Shown one piece after another: positions 10,437 through 19,038 of a stretch of 60,952 nucleotides of DNA; the stretch's first letter is position 1, and each line of letters starts with the position of its first letter. The translations under genes were made by a program, and so were the position numbers. This DNA is from Candidatus Levybacteria bacterium RIFCSPLOWO2_12_FULL_41_12 (lineage in GTDB: Bacteria > Patescibacteriota > Microgenomatia > Levybacterales > UBA12049), in assembly GCA_001784155.1 (NCBI GenBank), contig MFPL01000012.1, positions 1-60,952 of the forward strand. Direction: 5' to 3'. The notes under the pieces are model-generated. The model was not told the origin of the DNA. It worked only from the letters and a program-made list of their open reading frames with translations, and searched no databases.

Positions 10437-11264
10437 ATGCGTAGAATTATTCTTTTTGTTTTGCCGCTTATTTTAATAACCGCAATATTTTTGGTAACGA
10501 TTTTTGTTGTGTCTAAGGAATCGGGAAAAGGCGCTCTTCAGGTGACATCAAATCCACCGAGTAAAGTCTATCTGAGCGGGTCATACATTGGTGATACTCC
10601 TCTTTGCAGATGTAAGCTTCCTGAGATGATTGAGGCAGGAGAATACGATTTAAGAATTGTTCCGAAAGACGCAGTATTTGATGAATTTAGGGAAAGAATA
10701 AAGGTATCCGCGTCTGTGCTTACTGTAATTGATCGGACTTTTGGAAAAGGTGCCCAGTCTTCAGGAAGCATAATAAGCCTGACCGAAATCGATGATAAGA
10801 AATCTTCGCCACTTCTCGTAGCTTCTTTCCCCAATAAGGCAGAAATAATAATAGATAGCAATCGCGAAGGCCTAAGCCCTCTCCTGCTAGATAAAATTAC
10901 TGCATCGGATCACGAGGTCAGAATTTCCAAGGACAACTATAAGGAAAAAATACTTCGTGTTAGGACTGTCCCCGGATATAGACTTGAGATAACTGCATTT
11001 TTAAGCATAGAGCCATTAAAGAAAGCGACTGGTTCTGCATCGAGCGATACGCCTGTAATCCAAAAGATAGTAATACTAGATACTCCTACAGGGTTCCTAA
11101 GGGTTAGAGAGGGAAGTTCGGCTGCATCCCAACAGGTGGGTCAAGTGTCGCCTGGTGAGGAATACGATTTATTAGAAGAAGGAAACTCTTGGTACAAGAT
11201 TAAGCTTAAGGATGGAAAAGAGGGGTGGATAAGTGAGACATATGCGCAACTTAAGCCCCAATAA
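10437..11264 (+). CDS. PEGA-domain and bacterial SH3-domain envelope protein
   Basis: This 275-aa protein starts with a signal anchor (about residues 4-26). Residues 34-100 form a PEGA domain (LQVTSNPPSKVYLSGSYIG), residues 125-190 a second, weaker PEGA repeat (PNKAEIIIDSNREGLSP), and residues 210-275 a bacterial SH3 domain (GFLRVREGSS ... GWISETYAQL). PEGA and SH3b domains are typical of proteins that bind or scaffold cell-wall polymers outside the membrane. The gene overlaps the 3' end of the envelope-glycan operon by 14 bases in a convergent arrangement. Its ligand is unknown. Confidence 0.85.
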   Translation: MRRIILFVLPLILITAIFLVTIFVVSKESGKGALQVTSNPPSKVYLSGSYIGDTPLCRCKLPEMIEAGEYDLRIVPKDAVFDEFRERIKVSASVLTVIDRTFGKGAQSSGSIISLTEIDDKKSSPLLVASFPNKAEIIIDSNREGLSPLLLDKITASDHEVRISKDNYKEKILRVRTVPGYRLEITAFLSIEPLKKATGSASSDTPVIQKIVILDTPTGFLRVREGSSAASQQVGQVSPGEEYDLLEEGNSWYKIKLKDGKEGWISETYAQLKPQ

Positions 11265-12195
11265 AGTAAATAATAAATATTACCAAAAGACCCCAAATGA
11301 TAACCGCTGTTAGTAAAGGCTTGTCTGAAAGGAGTACTTTTTCAGGACTTTCTCCTTCGTGCTTCTCGTAAATATCTTGAAGATAGCGCATAAGTATATA
11401 GACCACCGGAATGATGGTAACCATGAGCCATTTTCTCTGAAAGAAGGTCGGCAGAAATTCCGGAAAGAAAACGCCTGTCGGAAGCGTTATATCTTTTGGA
11501 TCCTCCAGGAATGTAAAAAGAGAGTAGGAAATAAATGTTCCGGTTGCGAAGACTGAAGCGTAAACATCTAGAAGTCTTTCTGAGTAGTGAGATAAGGTTT
11601 TTCTGGTAGCAGCGATATGAGAATCCTTATTTTGTGACACTAGAGTCAACTCAGATCGTCTCTTCCCTATAGCTATGAAAAGAGAAATTGAAATGGTAGT
11701 AAGAAGAAGCCATACGGAAATGTGAAATCCTGTAGCAAACTCCCCGGCATACACTCTTAAAATATAGCCCGCTGCTATCGCTAGAATGTCAATTACAGTT
11801 ACGGTCTTTAAGAAAGACGAATACATAAACTGCAGCAACAGGTAAAGAATTGTTAAGAAGAAAAATGCTGGTGTGACAGAAAGCGATAAAGCAAGAGACA
11901 TGAAGAGTAAGAAAACAGCTATCGCTGCAGCAAGTGAGATAGGAACATCCCCGTGGGCTAATGGACGATACTTCTTAAATGGATGCAATCTATCATTCTC
12001 TACATCGAATATGTCATTTACGATATAGCTTGCCGAAGATAAGCCGCAGAATACAAAAAAGGCTATTATTACCTTGTTTAACAGAACGACGTCGAAGAGC
12101 TGTCCGGAAAAAACAATAGCAGCGAATACGGCAAAGTTTTTAATCCATTGCCTTGGTCTTAGAAGACGAAATATATCATACGGTAATTTTGTCAT
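11251..12195 (-). CDS. UbiA-family prenyltransferase, DPPR-synthase type
   Basis: This 314-aa membrane protein has 8-9 helices and the UbiA motif as NDIFDVENDRLHPFKKYRP (about residues 60-78). The HPxKxxRP ending is characteristic of decaprenyl-phosphate phosphoribosyltransferase (the Rv3806c family), which moves phosphoribose from PRPP to a polyprenyl phosphate to feed arabinan or pentose-containing glycans. It is the last gene of an overlapping operon with WecA/TagO-type and other glycosyltransferases (20-base overlap with the gene before it), which supports an envelope-sugar role. No DprE1/DprE2 epimerase is present in this window. Confidence 0.8.
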   Translation of the reverse strand: MTKLPYDIFRLLRPRQWIKNFAVFAAIVFSGQLFDVVLLNKVIIAFFVFCGLSSASYIVNDIFDVENDRLHPFKKYRPLAHGDVPISLAAAIAVFLLFMSLALSLSVTPAFFFLTILYLLLQFMYSSFLKTVTVIDILAIAAGYILRVYAGEFATGFHISVWLLLTTISISLFIAIGKRRSELTLVSQNKDSHIAATRKTLSHYSERLLDVYASVFATGTFISYSLFTFLEDPKDITLPTGVFFPEFLPTFFQRKWLMVTIIPVVYILMRYLQDIYEKHEGESPEKVLLSDKPLLTAVIIWGLLVIFIIYFIGA

Positions 12196-13249
12196 TGTTC
12201 TTTTTAAGAAAATAATTTAAAAACAGAATTGCGCCGCCAACAAGTACTGCTACCATTATAATAGCAAACAGCTTCCCTTTGCTCGATAACACCAAAGAAA
12301 GCGCCCCCAATATAGCAGATATAATCCAGTAAAACAACGCAATTCTTCTCTGACTGTAGCCAGATGAAAGAAGTAAATGATGAAGGTGTTTTTTATCATG
12401 CCAAAAAGGAGAACGACCCGAAATTACTCTTCGAAATACTGTATAGACGCCGTCTGCCAAAGGAACTCCCATGACGAGAATTGCTGTAGCCAACTTAGCG
12501 CTTGATAGCATTGCGACAACACTGAGCAGAAGATAAATTGATGTAGCACCATACCCTGGAAAAATTTTGGCAGGATGAAAATTGTAGATGAGAAATCCCA
12601 GCGCAGATCCTGCAATTATAAAAGCGAGCTTTGCGCTTAAAATACTTGCCTCATCAATTGCAGCGAAACGCAGACTTAAGATTCCTATAACTATCGCTGA
12701 GATTGCTACAATCCCCGGCATTTGTCCGTCTACTCCCTTGCTCCAGTTAAGCATATTCATTACCCAGACTATCCAAAAAATTGCAATAAAATCAGATAGA
12801 GAAAAGACGACATGCATACCAAGCAGGCTTATTGGAAGGTTAAAGTGATTAAGATAAAGTATTCCGCCAAACGGGTTAGTTATAAATGGAATATTTACTC
12901 CACTTGCAACAATAATTATTGCGCAAGCTATTTGTACGATAAAACGAAAATATGGAGAAATGTCAATTTTATCGTCAAGCACCCCGATGACAAGCGAAAT
13001 AAAAGATGCAACAAAGATAGCAATTGTAGTAGGATTTATTGGAATAAAAATAAGAGACGCAACTACTACTCCCAGAAAAAGAGGTATGCCTCCTCCTCTA
13101 GGGATCGGCTTTTTATGAATTACGCCGGGATGTTTTCTTTTGGGGTCGTCAATTACTTTATGTTTTTTCAGAAGGCTAATTGCAGGGGGAGTTATCAATG
13201 CTGTAACAATAAATGAAATAAAAAATGACAGGATAATTGATGCAATCAT
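12176..13249 (-). CDS. WecA/TagO-type polyprenyl-phosphate sugar-1-phosphate transferase
   Basis: This 357-aa membrane protein has about 10 helices. It carries the family's Asp-rich motif (GVLDDKIDIS, about 88-97), the NMLNWSKGVDG motif and the C-terminal HDKKHLHHLL box. The HxHH box points to the WecA/TagO branch and not to MraY. Such enzymes load GlcNAc-1-P, or a similar sugar, from a UDP-sugar onto undecaprenyl phosphate to start a surface glycan. It overlaps its neighbours by 4 and 20 bases. The sugar actually used cannot be read from the sequence. Confidence 0.85.
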   Translation of the reverse strand: MIASIILSFFISFIVTALITPPAISLLKKHKVIDDPKRKHPGVIHKKPIPRGGGIPLFLGVVVASLIFIPINPTTIAIFVASFISLVIGVLDDKIDISPYFRFIVQIACAIIIVASGVNIPFITNPFGGILYLNHFNLPISLLGMHVVFSLSDFIAIFWIVWVMNMLNWSKGVDGQMPGIVAISAIVIGILSLRFAAIDEASILSAKLAFIIAGSALGFLIYNFHPAKIFPGYGATSIYLLLSVVAMLSSAKLATAILVMGVPLADGVYTVFRRVISGRSPFWHDKKHLHHLLLSSGYSQRRIALFYWIISAILGALSLVLSSKGKLFAIIMVAVLVGGAILFLNYFLKKNNDKITV

Positions 13250-13599
13250 ATTACGAGTTGTATTGTTCGAATTGTGAAAAGAAGAGTCAAAATTGAAATT
13301 AGAAAGGTGGTAACAGCAAGCATTCTAGAAATTAGAGGAATAGTTTTATATATAACAGACGAGAATACGAAGTTAAAAATAGTTATGCCCAAGGCTATCC
13401 CGACGGGAAGAAAAATACCAATTGATGGACTGAATCTTTGCTCGCCCCATGGTAGTTGATTGAAGAGCGGAATGATGGGGGGGAGACTCCGAAAGCTTAG
13501 AACACCATATAAAAATGCAATTATAAGAACGATAATTGTCCCAAAGTAAAAACGAGAAAGGCTTCTGTTGAGCCGTAATTTATTAATTAATTCTTTCAT
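13246..13599 (-). CDS. Small membrane protein of unknown function in the glycan operon
   Basis: This 117-aa protein has three membrane helices (about residues 17-36, 58-80 and 88-112). A short outside loop holds PLFNQLPWGEQRF, reminiscent of the DUF1648 type of loop, but I do not assign a family. It overlaps the preceding glycosyltransferase gene by 17 bases and the WecA/TagO-like gene by 4 bases. A helper role in the lipid-linked sugar pathway is inferred from position only. Confidence 0.75.
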   Translation of the reverse strand: MKELINKLRLNRSLSRFYFGTIIVLIIAFLYGVLSFRSLPPIIPLFNQLPWGEQRFSPSIGIFLPVGIALGITIFNFVFSSVIYKTIPLISRMLAVTTFLISILTLLFTIRTIQLVI

Positions 13600-15055
13600 A
13601 GATTAAAGCGTTATCTATCTTTATTCTCTCTTTGTAGTTAAAAAGCGAAAAAGGTAAAAGCTCTTTGTCCTGCATTATTACAATAAATTTTGGCTTTTTT
13701 CTAGTCAGAGAATCAGTTACTAGTGAAGGACCATCGCTGTAGCTAGTTACATGATAAAGGACAGTGTATCTGTGTGGCGGAATTTTATTGGTCATTTTGT
13801 AAATCTGGGCGTTATTTCCCCATAAATATATAGAATCAGCATCAGTTGTATTGGAATTAATAAAACTTGCTATTTTATAATCTGTTACCGCCCTTTTGTC
13901 AAAGAATCTTATATAGTCAGTTATTGGTTTTTTCCCTCCGACGAAATCTAGGAAGTTTTTATAATATCCCACCGTTTTATATTCATAGTGAAGGGGAAAG
14001 TTAGATAGGACAAGAACCAAAGTGAAAATAAACGCTACTGATAATGTACGACGGAGTTTCTTGTTCCACAAAAGGAGTCCTATGAAAAGACAGAAGCTTG
14101 GAAGGAAAACTAGGAGATAATGAACGTATGGCCTCTGAGAAAAAAATGAATTAAAAAGTGAAAATATAAACCAAATCAAAACAAAGAGAGAAGTGCTATC
14201 GAGCTCTTTTCTTTTTCGGAATATTATGTATAAGAATAAACCAAGAGCTCCGGCTTTGACGAAAAGAAGTCCTTGGGGAATAAGTAAGAAATTGCCAAGT
14301 CCAACATAAGAAATGTTGCTAAACAGCGAGGCGTCCATAAAGTTTTTAAAGTTTGCTGTTAAAAGGAAATAAATAGATGTGATAAAAACAGGCAGAATAA
14401 ATCCCACTAGGAAGAAATATATCTTTCTGATTTCAAGCCCGCCATTTTTCTTTAAATGGAAAATTGTCAAAAAACTTAAGAATGCAAGCATATCAAAAAT
14501 AGCTACAATCTTTGTGAGAAAGGCTAGAGACAGAATAACCCCACCGCTTACAAGTAAGGCATTTCTTCTGTCCTCGGTCTTTTCAGAAAGAGAGTATAGA
14601 ATTAACAGCGCAGACATTATTATAGGAAGAAGCATGAAGTTTTCTGAGTTCGCAATGTTGCCCTCAATTATTGGTAGGCTGAAAAGAATAGCAAAAATCG
14701 CAGTTACTGTGTAAGTAATTTTTCCGCTTCGATTTTCAGAAAACAGCTTTTTTACCAAAAGAAAAAATGTCCATACGGATGCTGTTCCAAAAACCAGAGA
14801 TGCCAGTCTTAATAGATATTGCTCACCGTTTAAAAGATTATAAATAACAAAAAGCAGAGGCGGTTTGTTATCAAATGCGTCCTGATATATGGTCCCGCCG
14901 TTTCGTAGGGTAACACCAATAGCTTGATATATTCCTTCGTCTCCATACCAATAGGGTTCAAAAAGCGAGGGGAGGCGAAAGAGAAAAAAAATAAAAGATA
15001 AAATTACTAGAAACCAAAACTCGCGACTTTTCTCAAGTCTTGTTATAAGCCTCAT
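13583..15055 (-). CDS. GT39/ArnT-like membrane glycosyltransferase
   Basis: This 490-aa protein has about 11 helices. The first outside loop holds an acidic motif (YWYGDEGIYQAIG, about 35-47) and NKPPLLFVIYNLL (about 63-75), as in the GT-C fold of ArnT/PMT enzymes. These use polyprenyl-phosphate sugars as donors outside the membrane. The C-terminal 130 residues are a soluble outside domain. The gene overlaps the GT2 gene before it by 4 bases. It could be the step that uses the donor made by the UbiA-type enzyme, but acceptor and sugar are unknown. Confidence 0.8.
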   Translation of the reverse strand: MRLITRLEKSREFWFLVILSFIFFLFRLPSLFEPYWYGDEGIYQAIGVTLRNGGTIYQDAFDNKPPLLFVIYNLLNGEQYLLRLASLVFGTASVWTFFLLVKKLFSENRSGKITYTVTAIFAILFSLPIIEGNIANSENFMLLPIIMSALLILYSLSEKTEDRRNALLVSGGVILSLAFLTKIVAIFDMLAFLSFLTIFHLKKNGGLEIRKIYFFLVGFILPVFITSIYFLLTANFKNFMDASLFSNISYVGLGNFLLIPQGLLFVKAGALGLFLYIIFRKRKELDSTSLFVLIWFIFSLFNSFFSQRPYVHYLLVFLPSFCLFIGLLLWNKKLRRTLSVAFIFTLVLVLSNFPLHYEYKTVGYYKNFLDFVGGKKPITDYIRFFDKRAVTDYKIASFINSNTTDADSIYLWGNNAQIYKMTNKIPPHRYTVLYHVTSYSDGPSLVTDSLTRKKPKFIVIMQDKELLPFSLFNYKERIKIDNALIYERIN

Positions 15056-16545
15056 AGTTTTTCAGTAACCTTATACTCCATTTTTTTCCCAAACATAACT
15101 TGGGTATGAGAGATTATTGCCGGCAGGGAGTTAAAGAAAAAGCCCGCGACCGGCATAAGAACGAATTCCAGGGGAAAGAGCAATTCTCGAGTCTTAGATC
15201 TAGATATATACTTCGGTCTGTTTCTATAGTCTATGACTATCATGATAGCCAAGGCGATAATAGTAGACGCAAGTATGATTCGGGCTAGAATTGGAAGATT
15301 ATAGCCGAGTGCAGTTCTGGCAAAAACGGGGTTTATAAGAGTTATGACATTTGCAGCTATGGTTATTATGAACCAGTTAACAGGCCACAGAAAATGATCG
15401 ATAAGAACATGGAATAGAATTTTTGTTTTCTTAAAGAAGGGAACGTTGGGTACAGTAAACCACCATTTAATAAATAGCGGATCGTCAGATACCCCATAAG
15501 ACCAGCGTCTTATCTGATGGTACTTAGTCTTAAGACTTTTAATGTATGTGTGAGACATAGGTGAATCGAGCGAAGTTTTCAGAAAAATAGGGTTTGCCTT
15601 TACGTCTCCTCCTGTTTTATAAAAAGCTTTGAAAAATACGCGGTAATCCTCAGGAATAACGTCAGTATCCCAAAATCCGATTCTTTCTAGGAGCTTGAAA
15701 GATAGAGAATAAGTCGATGTAGCGATTAGTCTGTCGCCTTGAACCAATAGGCCAGTTCTCCAAAGGCTAGAGAAAAAAGAGAAGATTCTTATTGGGGCAG
15801 GTACAGTCCAGAAGTTGTTGTGGTCTACTGTCGCAGATTGCCAGAAATTATTGTATTTTTTTTCATCCTTAAGAAAGCTTTGGGTTAGGTAGGAAAGGTA
15901 TTGTGGGTCAAAGCATGTATCAGCGTCGGCAGTAGTGACAGTAGTGAAGTTAATATCAAGAGGCCCGCTTTTTATAATTTTTTTGTAAATGTATTTTCCG
16001 CCGTATGCTTCGTTTGAAGACTTACCTTTTACTTCCCCAGGAATATCAGGATGAAACGTAGAAAAGATTCCACCAAAGACTCCACCAAATTCGCGTATCA
16101 GATCATCAGCCTTTTTTCTGGCATTTTTCTCTCTTTTCTCCATTGCCAAAACCACATATATTTTCTCCTTTGGAAAGGTTTGCTGGGCAAGAGTTGTAAT
16201 AAGCCTTAATAGTTTTTCAAAACTTTCCTGATAATTTGGGATGATTACGATGTGAGCTACTTCTGAAAAGTGATTTTGCTTTTTTGATTCAGATAGCCAA
16301 TCGACTTTTTCTGCCTTTTTAATTTTCTGTGAGGCGATATACGCGGTTACCAAAAGTGCAAAAGATCGATAGAACCAAAAAACATCGAAAAACAGTACGA
16401 AGTAGGCTACTATGTAGGGGATTACCAAAGCGCCCCATAGAGGGAATAGAATCAAAAACCATGAAACAAATCCAGGAAGTATCTCTAGGGCTCGTTGGGT
16501 TTTTATAGGGTATCTGGTAAAAAACTTGTCAAAAAAGTGAGTCAT
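15052..16545 (-). CDS. Processive-type GT2 membrane glycosyltransferase
   Basis: This 497-aa protein has two N-terminal helices, a cytoplasmic GT2 domain (about 90-340) and 4 C-terminal helices. It shows TADAD (DxD, about 208-212), the acceptor-site acidic motif VIPEDYRVF and a QIRRW box (QxxRW-like), the set that marks processive cellulose- or hyaluronan-synthase-like enzymes. It therefore probably extends a polysaccharide and may help export it. It overlaps tatD by 4 bases upstream and the GT39-like gene by 4 bases downstream. The product is unknown. Confidence 0.82.
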   Translation of the reverse strand: MTHFFDKFFTRYPIKTQRALEILPGFVSWFLILFPLWGALVIPYIVAYFVLFFDVFWFYRSFALLVTAYIASQKIKKAEKVDWLSESKKQNHFSEVAHIVIIPNYQESFEKLLRLITTLAQQTFPKEKIYVVLAMEKREKNARKKADDLIREFGGVFGGIFSTFHPDIPGEVKGKSSNEAYGGKYIYKKIIKSGPLDINFTTVTTADADTCFDPQYLSYLTQSFLKDEKKYNNFWQSATVDHNNFWTVPAPIRIFSFFSSLWRTGLLVQGDRLIATSTYSLSFKLLERIGFWDTDVIPEDYRVFFKAFYKTGGDVKANPIFLKTSLDSPMSHTYIKSLKTKYHQIRRWSYGVSDDPLFIKWWFTVPNVPFFKKTKILFHVLIDHFLWPVNWFIITIAANVITLINPVFARTALGYNLPILARIILASTIIALAIMIVIDYRNRPKYISRSKTRELLFPLEFVLMPVAGFFFNSLPAIISHTQVMFGKKMEYKVTEKL

Positions 16546-17336
16546 ATGCCGAACAAATCCATTGCATTTTGTGTTGTCTGGTCTCTTACCTCCTCAAAAG
16601 TTAAAGACTTGATTTCTGCGATGAAGTTACCAACTATTATAACATAAGCCGGCTCATTTCTCGTGCCTCGGTGAGGCTCGGGAGTGAGAAAAGGACTGTC
16701 GGTCTCGGTAACTATGCGGTCTATAGGCGTAGCCTTGGCGATGTCGGGGAGAGATACCGATTCTCCAGGGGGAAGCCCTTTGTATGTGATATTTCCATCA
16801 AAGCCTATGTAAAATCCTAAATCCAAGGCACCTCTTAGAATCTCCATCGAGCCTGCAAAACAGTGGAACATTCCGGGCGCGTCTCTTAGTATGTTTTTGT
16901 GATGTTTAAGAATCTCAATTATATCTTCCCCAGCGTGCCTATTGTGTATTTGAAGAGGAAGATTTAGCCTGTGCGCCAGTTCTATTTGTTTTTCGAAGAC
17001 TTCTTTTTGAACCTTTGGTTCGACAATGCCATTCGATAGATACTTGAAATAATCTAGGCCCACCTCTCCGATAGCCACAACTTTTTTGTTTTTTGCCAAT
17101 TCTTCTAAGTTCTGGATCCAGTTTTCCCCCGGTTTATCTGCATGATGCGGATGAACCCCAACAATTGCATAGAGCTCATCATATTCTTCCGACAACTCAA
17201 CAGCTTTTTGACTTGAGTCAATCTTTGTTCCCACGTTAATAATACTTCTCACGCCCTGAGATAAGGCTCTTTTAATAGCCGCGTCAGAATCTTTTTTAAA
17301 AGACTCAAAATTTAAATGGCAATGAACGTCAATCAT
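16542..17336 (-). CDS. TatD-family metal-dependent hydrolase
   Basis: This 264-aa TIM-barrel protein has the TatD metal ligands: the opening HCHLNF, the Glu in VAIGEVGLDYF, the His in LQIHNRHAG and FHCFAG, and the Asp in VTETDSPFL. TatD proteins are 3'-5' DNA exonucleases or related hydrolases in DNA repair and tRNA or D-aminoacyl quality control. It is the first gene of a six-gene operon otherwise devoted to envelope glycans, and the next gene overlaps it by 4 bases. Confidence 0.9.
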   Translation of the reverse strand: MIDVHCHLNFESFKKDSDAAIKRALSQGVRSIINVGTKIDSSQKAVELSEEYDELYAIVGVHPHHADKPGENWIQNLEELAKNKKVVAIGEVGLDYFKYLSNGIVEPKVQKEVFEKQIELAHRLNLPLQIHNRHAGEDIIEILKHHKNILRDAPGMFHCFAGSMEILRGALDLGFYIGFDGNITYKGLPPGESVSLPDIAKATPIDRIVTETDSPFLTPEPHRGTRNEPAYVIIVGNFIAEIKSLTFEEVRDQTTQNAMDLFGI

Positions 17337-17342
17337 AACTAG

Positions 17343-17348
17343 ATTATA
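17343..17348 (-). promoter_or_regulatory. Extended -10 of the tatD-glycan operon
   Basis: On the minus strand TGT-TATAAT sits 6 bases before the tatD ATG at 17336. I see no good -35, which fits an extended -10 promoter. Confidence 0.7.
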
Positions 17349-17392
17349 ACAGGCTACTTGAAAACTTCTTACGAATAAGCTTCTATTAGAGT

Positions 17393-18841
17393 ATGAATCT
17401 ATCTAGGTTGTTTAAGCTTGATAGAACCTCTCTAATTGCGTTCTTCATAGGTTTTGTTTTTTTCTTTGCATATCTCACGCTTTCCCTGGTCAAGCATGCT
17501 CATTATTGGACCGGATATGATTTATCAATCACAAACCAAATAGTTTGGGAATTTAGCCGATTTACCCTTCCCATCTCCTCGGTGCATGCATACGCTTTCA
17601 CACCTGTATTTTCCGATCATGTTGAATTTGTCTACGCAATAATTTCGCCTTTTTATTGGATATTACCGGACGCCAGAATGCTTATTATTCTTCAGGTTCT
17701 AGCATTTATTTTGTCCGGAATTCCTATTTACCTCTTGGCTAAGAGACATAAAATAAATAACTATCTATCTCTTGCATTTTTAATTTCTTACTATATGTTT
17801 TTTGGAGTGCAAAATGCTTTATGGTCGGATGTCCATAGTCTTGTTTTCGGCATATCTTCTCTCTCATTCTTTATTTACTTTCTGGATGTCAAAAAAAAAT
17901 GGCCGGCACTTCTTTTCTTTATTCTTGCACTCACCAGCAAAGAAGATATGGGCCTTCTTACTTTTTTCATTTCTTTTGTCTATTTCCTAAAAACTCGATG
18001 GAAACTTAATTTGTTTGTGATGATGGTCTCGTTTATTTACGTCTTTGTCGTGTTTTTTGTGTATTATCCTAACTTCACTTTAGGCTATCAGTATGCAGGA
18101 GAAAATGGTGTCTTATCCAATATTAATCTTTTAAACTATTTCAATACGCCTGAAAAAAGATCGGTCTTTATCTATTCCTTTTTGCAAACGGGGTTTTTAT
18201 CTCTTCTCAATCCGTTATTTTTAATCCCATACCTTTTGGATTTGGGGCATTATTTTGTATTAGGAGAAAGAGTAACTTCTGCTCAAGGACTTTTCCTTCA
18301 TTACAGAGTAACATCGGCGATTCTTTTAATTTGGCCAGCGATTTTGGTAATCGGAAAGTTTAAGAAATTGAATAATAAATATCTAGCTCTTTATGTTTTG
18401 TTTTTTGCATTCCTGGTAACTTATCTTTTGCATTCACCCCTGACGTATCTTTCCAAGAAATGGTTCTGGACAACTCCAACTGGCGTTAAAAACATCGAAA
18501 AAGCGATTGAAGCATTACCAAAAGATGCCTACGTAGTAACCCAAACAAACATCTCGCCTCACATCTCCAATAGAAAGCTTATTGTTACTATGTGGGGGGA
18601 GGGAAAAGATTTTGAAAAAAATTCCCCTTGCGGAGAGCCTAAATGTGATTGGTTTAAGTGGTCAGGTGATCCGAAATTCATGCTCGTAGATACTGCGCCA
18701 GAGTGGAACATTCTCCATCTTCTGGCTAACAGGGAGGACTTTATTTCTGCTCTTTCGAATATGGAAAGGGAAGGGGTTATAAAAAAGTACAAACAAATAG
18801 GAACATCCACAATCTATACTGTCCACAAGCGCCCCTATTGA
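17393..18841 (+). CDS. DUF2079-type polytopic membrane protein
   Basis: This 482-aa protein has about 10 helices and the features of DUF2079 proteins, such as YDLSITNQIVW (about 43-53) and the conserved SDHVEFVYAIISPFYW (about 77-92), and LTSKEDMGLL. This family resembles GT-C glycosyltransferases, but its reaction has not been established to my knowledge. The C-terminal 100 residues are soluble and outside. It diverges from the tatD-glycan operon, so a role in the same envelope pathway is possible. Confidence 0.8.
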   Translation: MNLSRLFKLDRTSLIAFFIGFVFFFAYLTLSLVKHAHYWTGYDLSITNQIVWEFSRFTLPISSVHAYAFTPVFSDHVEFVYAIISPFYWILPDARMLIILQVLAFILSGIPIYLLAKRHKINNYLSLAFLISYYMFFGVQNALWSDVHSLVFGISSLSFFIYFLDVKKKWPALLFFILALTSKEDMGLLTFFISFVYFLKTRWKLNLFVMMVSFIYVFVVFFVYYPNFTLGYQYAGENGVLSNINLLNYFNTPEKRSVFIYSFLQTGFLSLLNPLFLIPYLLDLGHYFVLGERVTSAQGLFLHYRVTSAILLIWPAILVIGKFKKLNNKYLALYVLFFAFLVTYLLHSPLTYLSKKWFWTTPTGVKNIEKAIEALPKDAYVVTQTNISPHISNRKLIVTMWGEGKDFEKNSPCGEPKCDWFKWSGDPKFMLVDTAPEWNILHLLANREDFISALSNMEREGVIKKYKQIGTSTIYTVHKRPY

Positions 18842-18867
18842 CAACGATTACGGTTTCAAGCTATAAA
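18838..18867 (+). promoter_or_regulatory. Promoter of the 54-aa membrane protein
   Basis: TTGACA (18838-18843), 18 bases, TATAAA (18862-18867), 6 bases, ATG 18874. The TTG at 18838 belongs to the -35 and is not a start codon. The -35 overlaps the stop of the DUF2079 gene. Confidence 0.75.
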
Positions 18868-18873
18868 ATATAT

Positions 18874-19038
18874 ATGGCTAAAAAAACTAGGAGGCATCAA
18901 AGCTTCAAAATGACCCCGCATGGACATCCCAATGAGAGAGTCTTTCTCTACATTGTTATTGCAGTTCTTCTGTCTGTAGCTGTGGGATATTTCTTAAAAG
19001 ATCAAGCAGCCTCGGTTCTAGGCCTCAGCTCCTACTAA
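18874..19038 (+). CDS. Small basic single-pass membrane protein
   Basis: This 54-aa protein begins MAKKTRRHQSFKMTPHGHPNE and then has one membrane helix (about residues 24-43). I do not recognise it. The start is set by a strong promoter whose -10 ends 6 bases upstream. It ends with a 4-base convergent overlap with metG. The conserved-looking basic N-terminus suggests nucleic-acid or lipid-headgroup contact, but nothing more can be said. Confidence 0.6.
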   Translation: MAKKTRRHQSFKMTPHGHPNERVFLYIVIAVLLSVAVGYFLKDQAASVLGLSSY

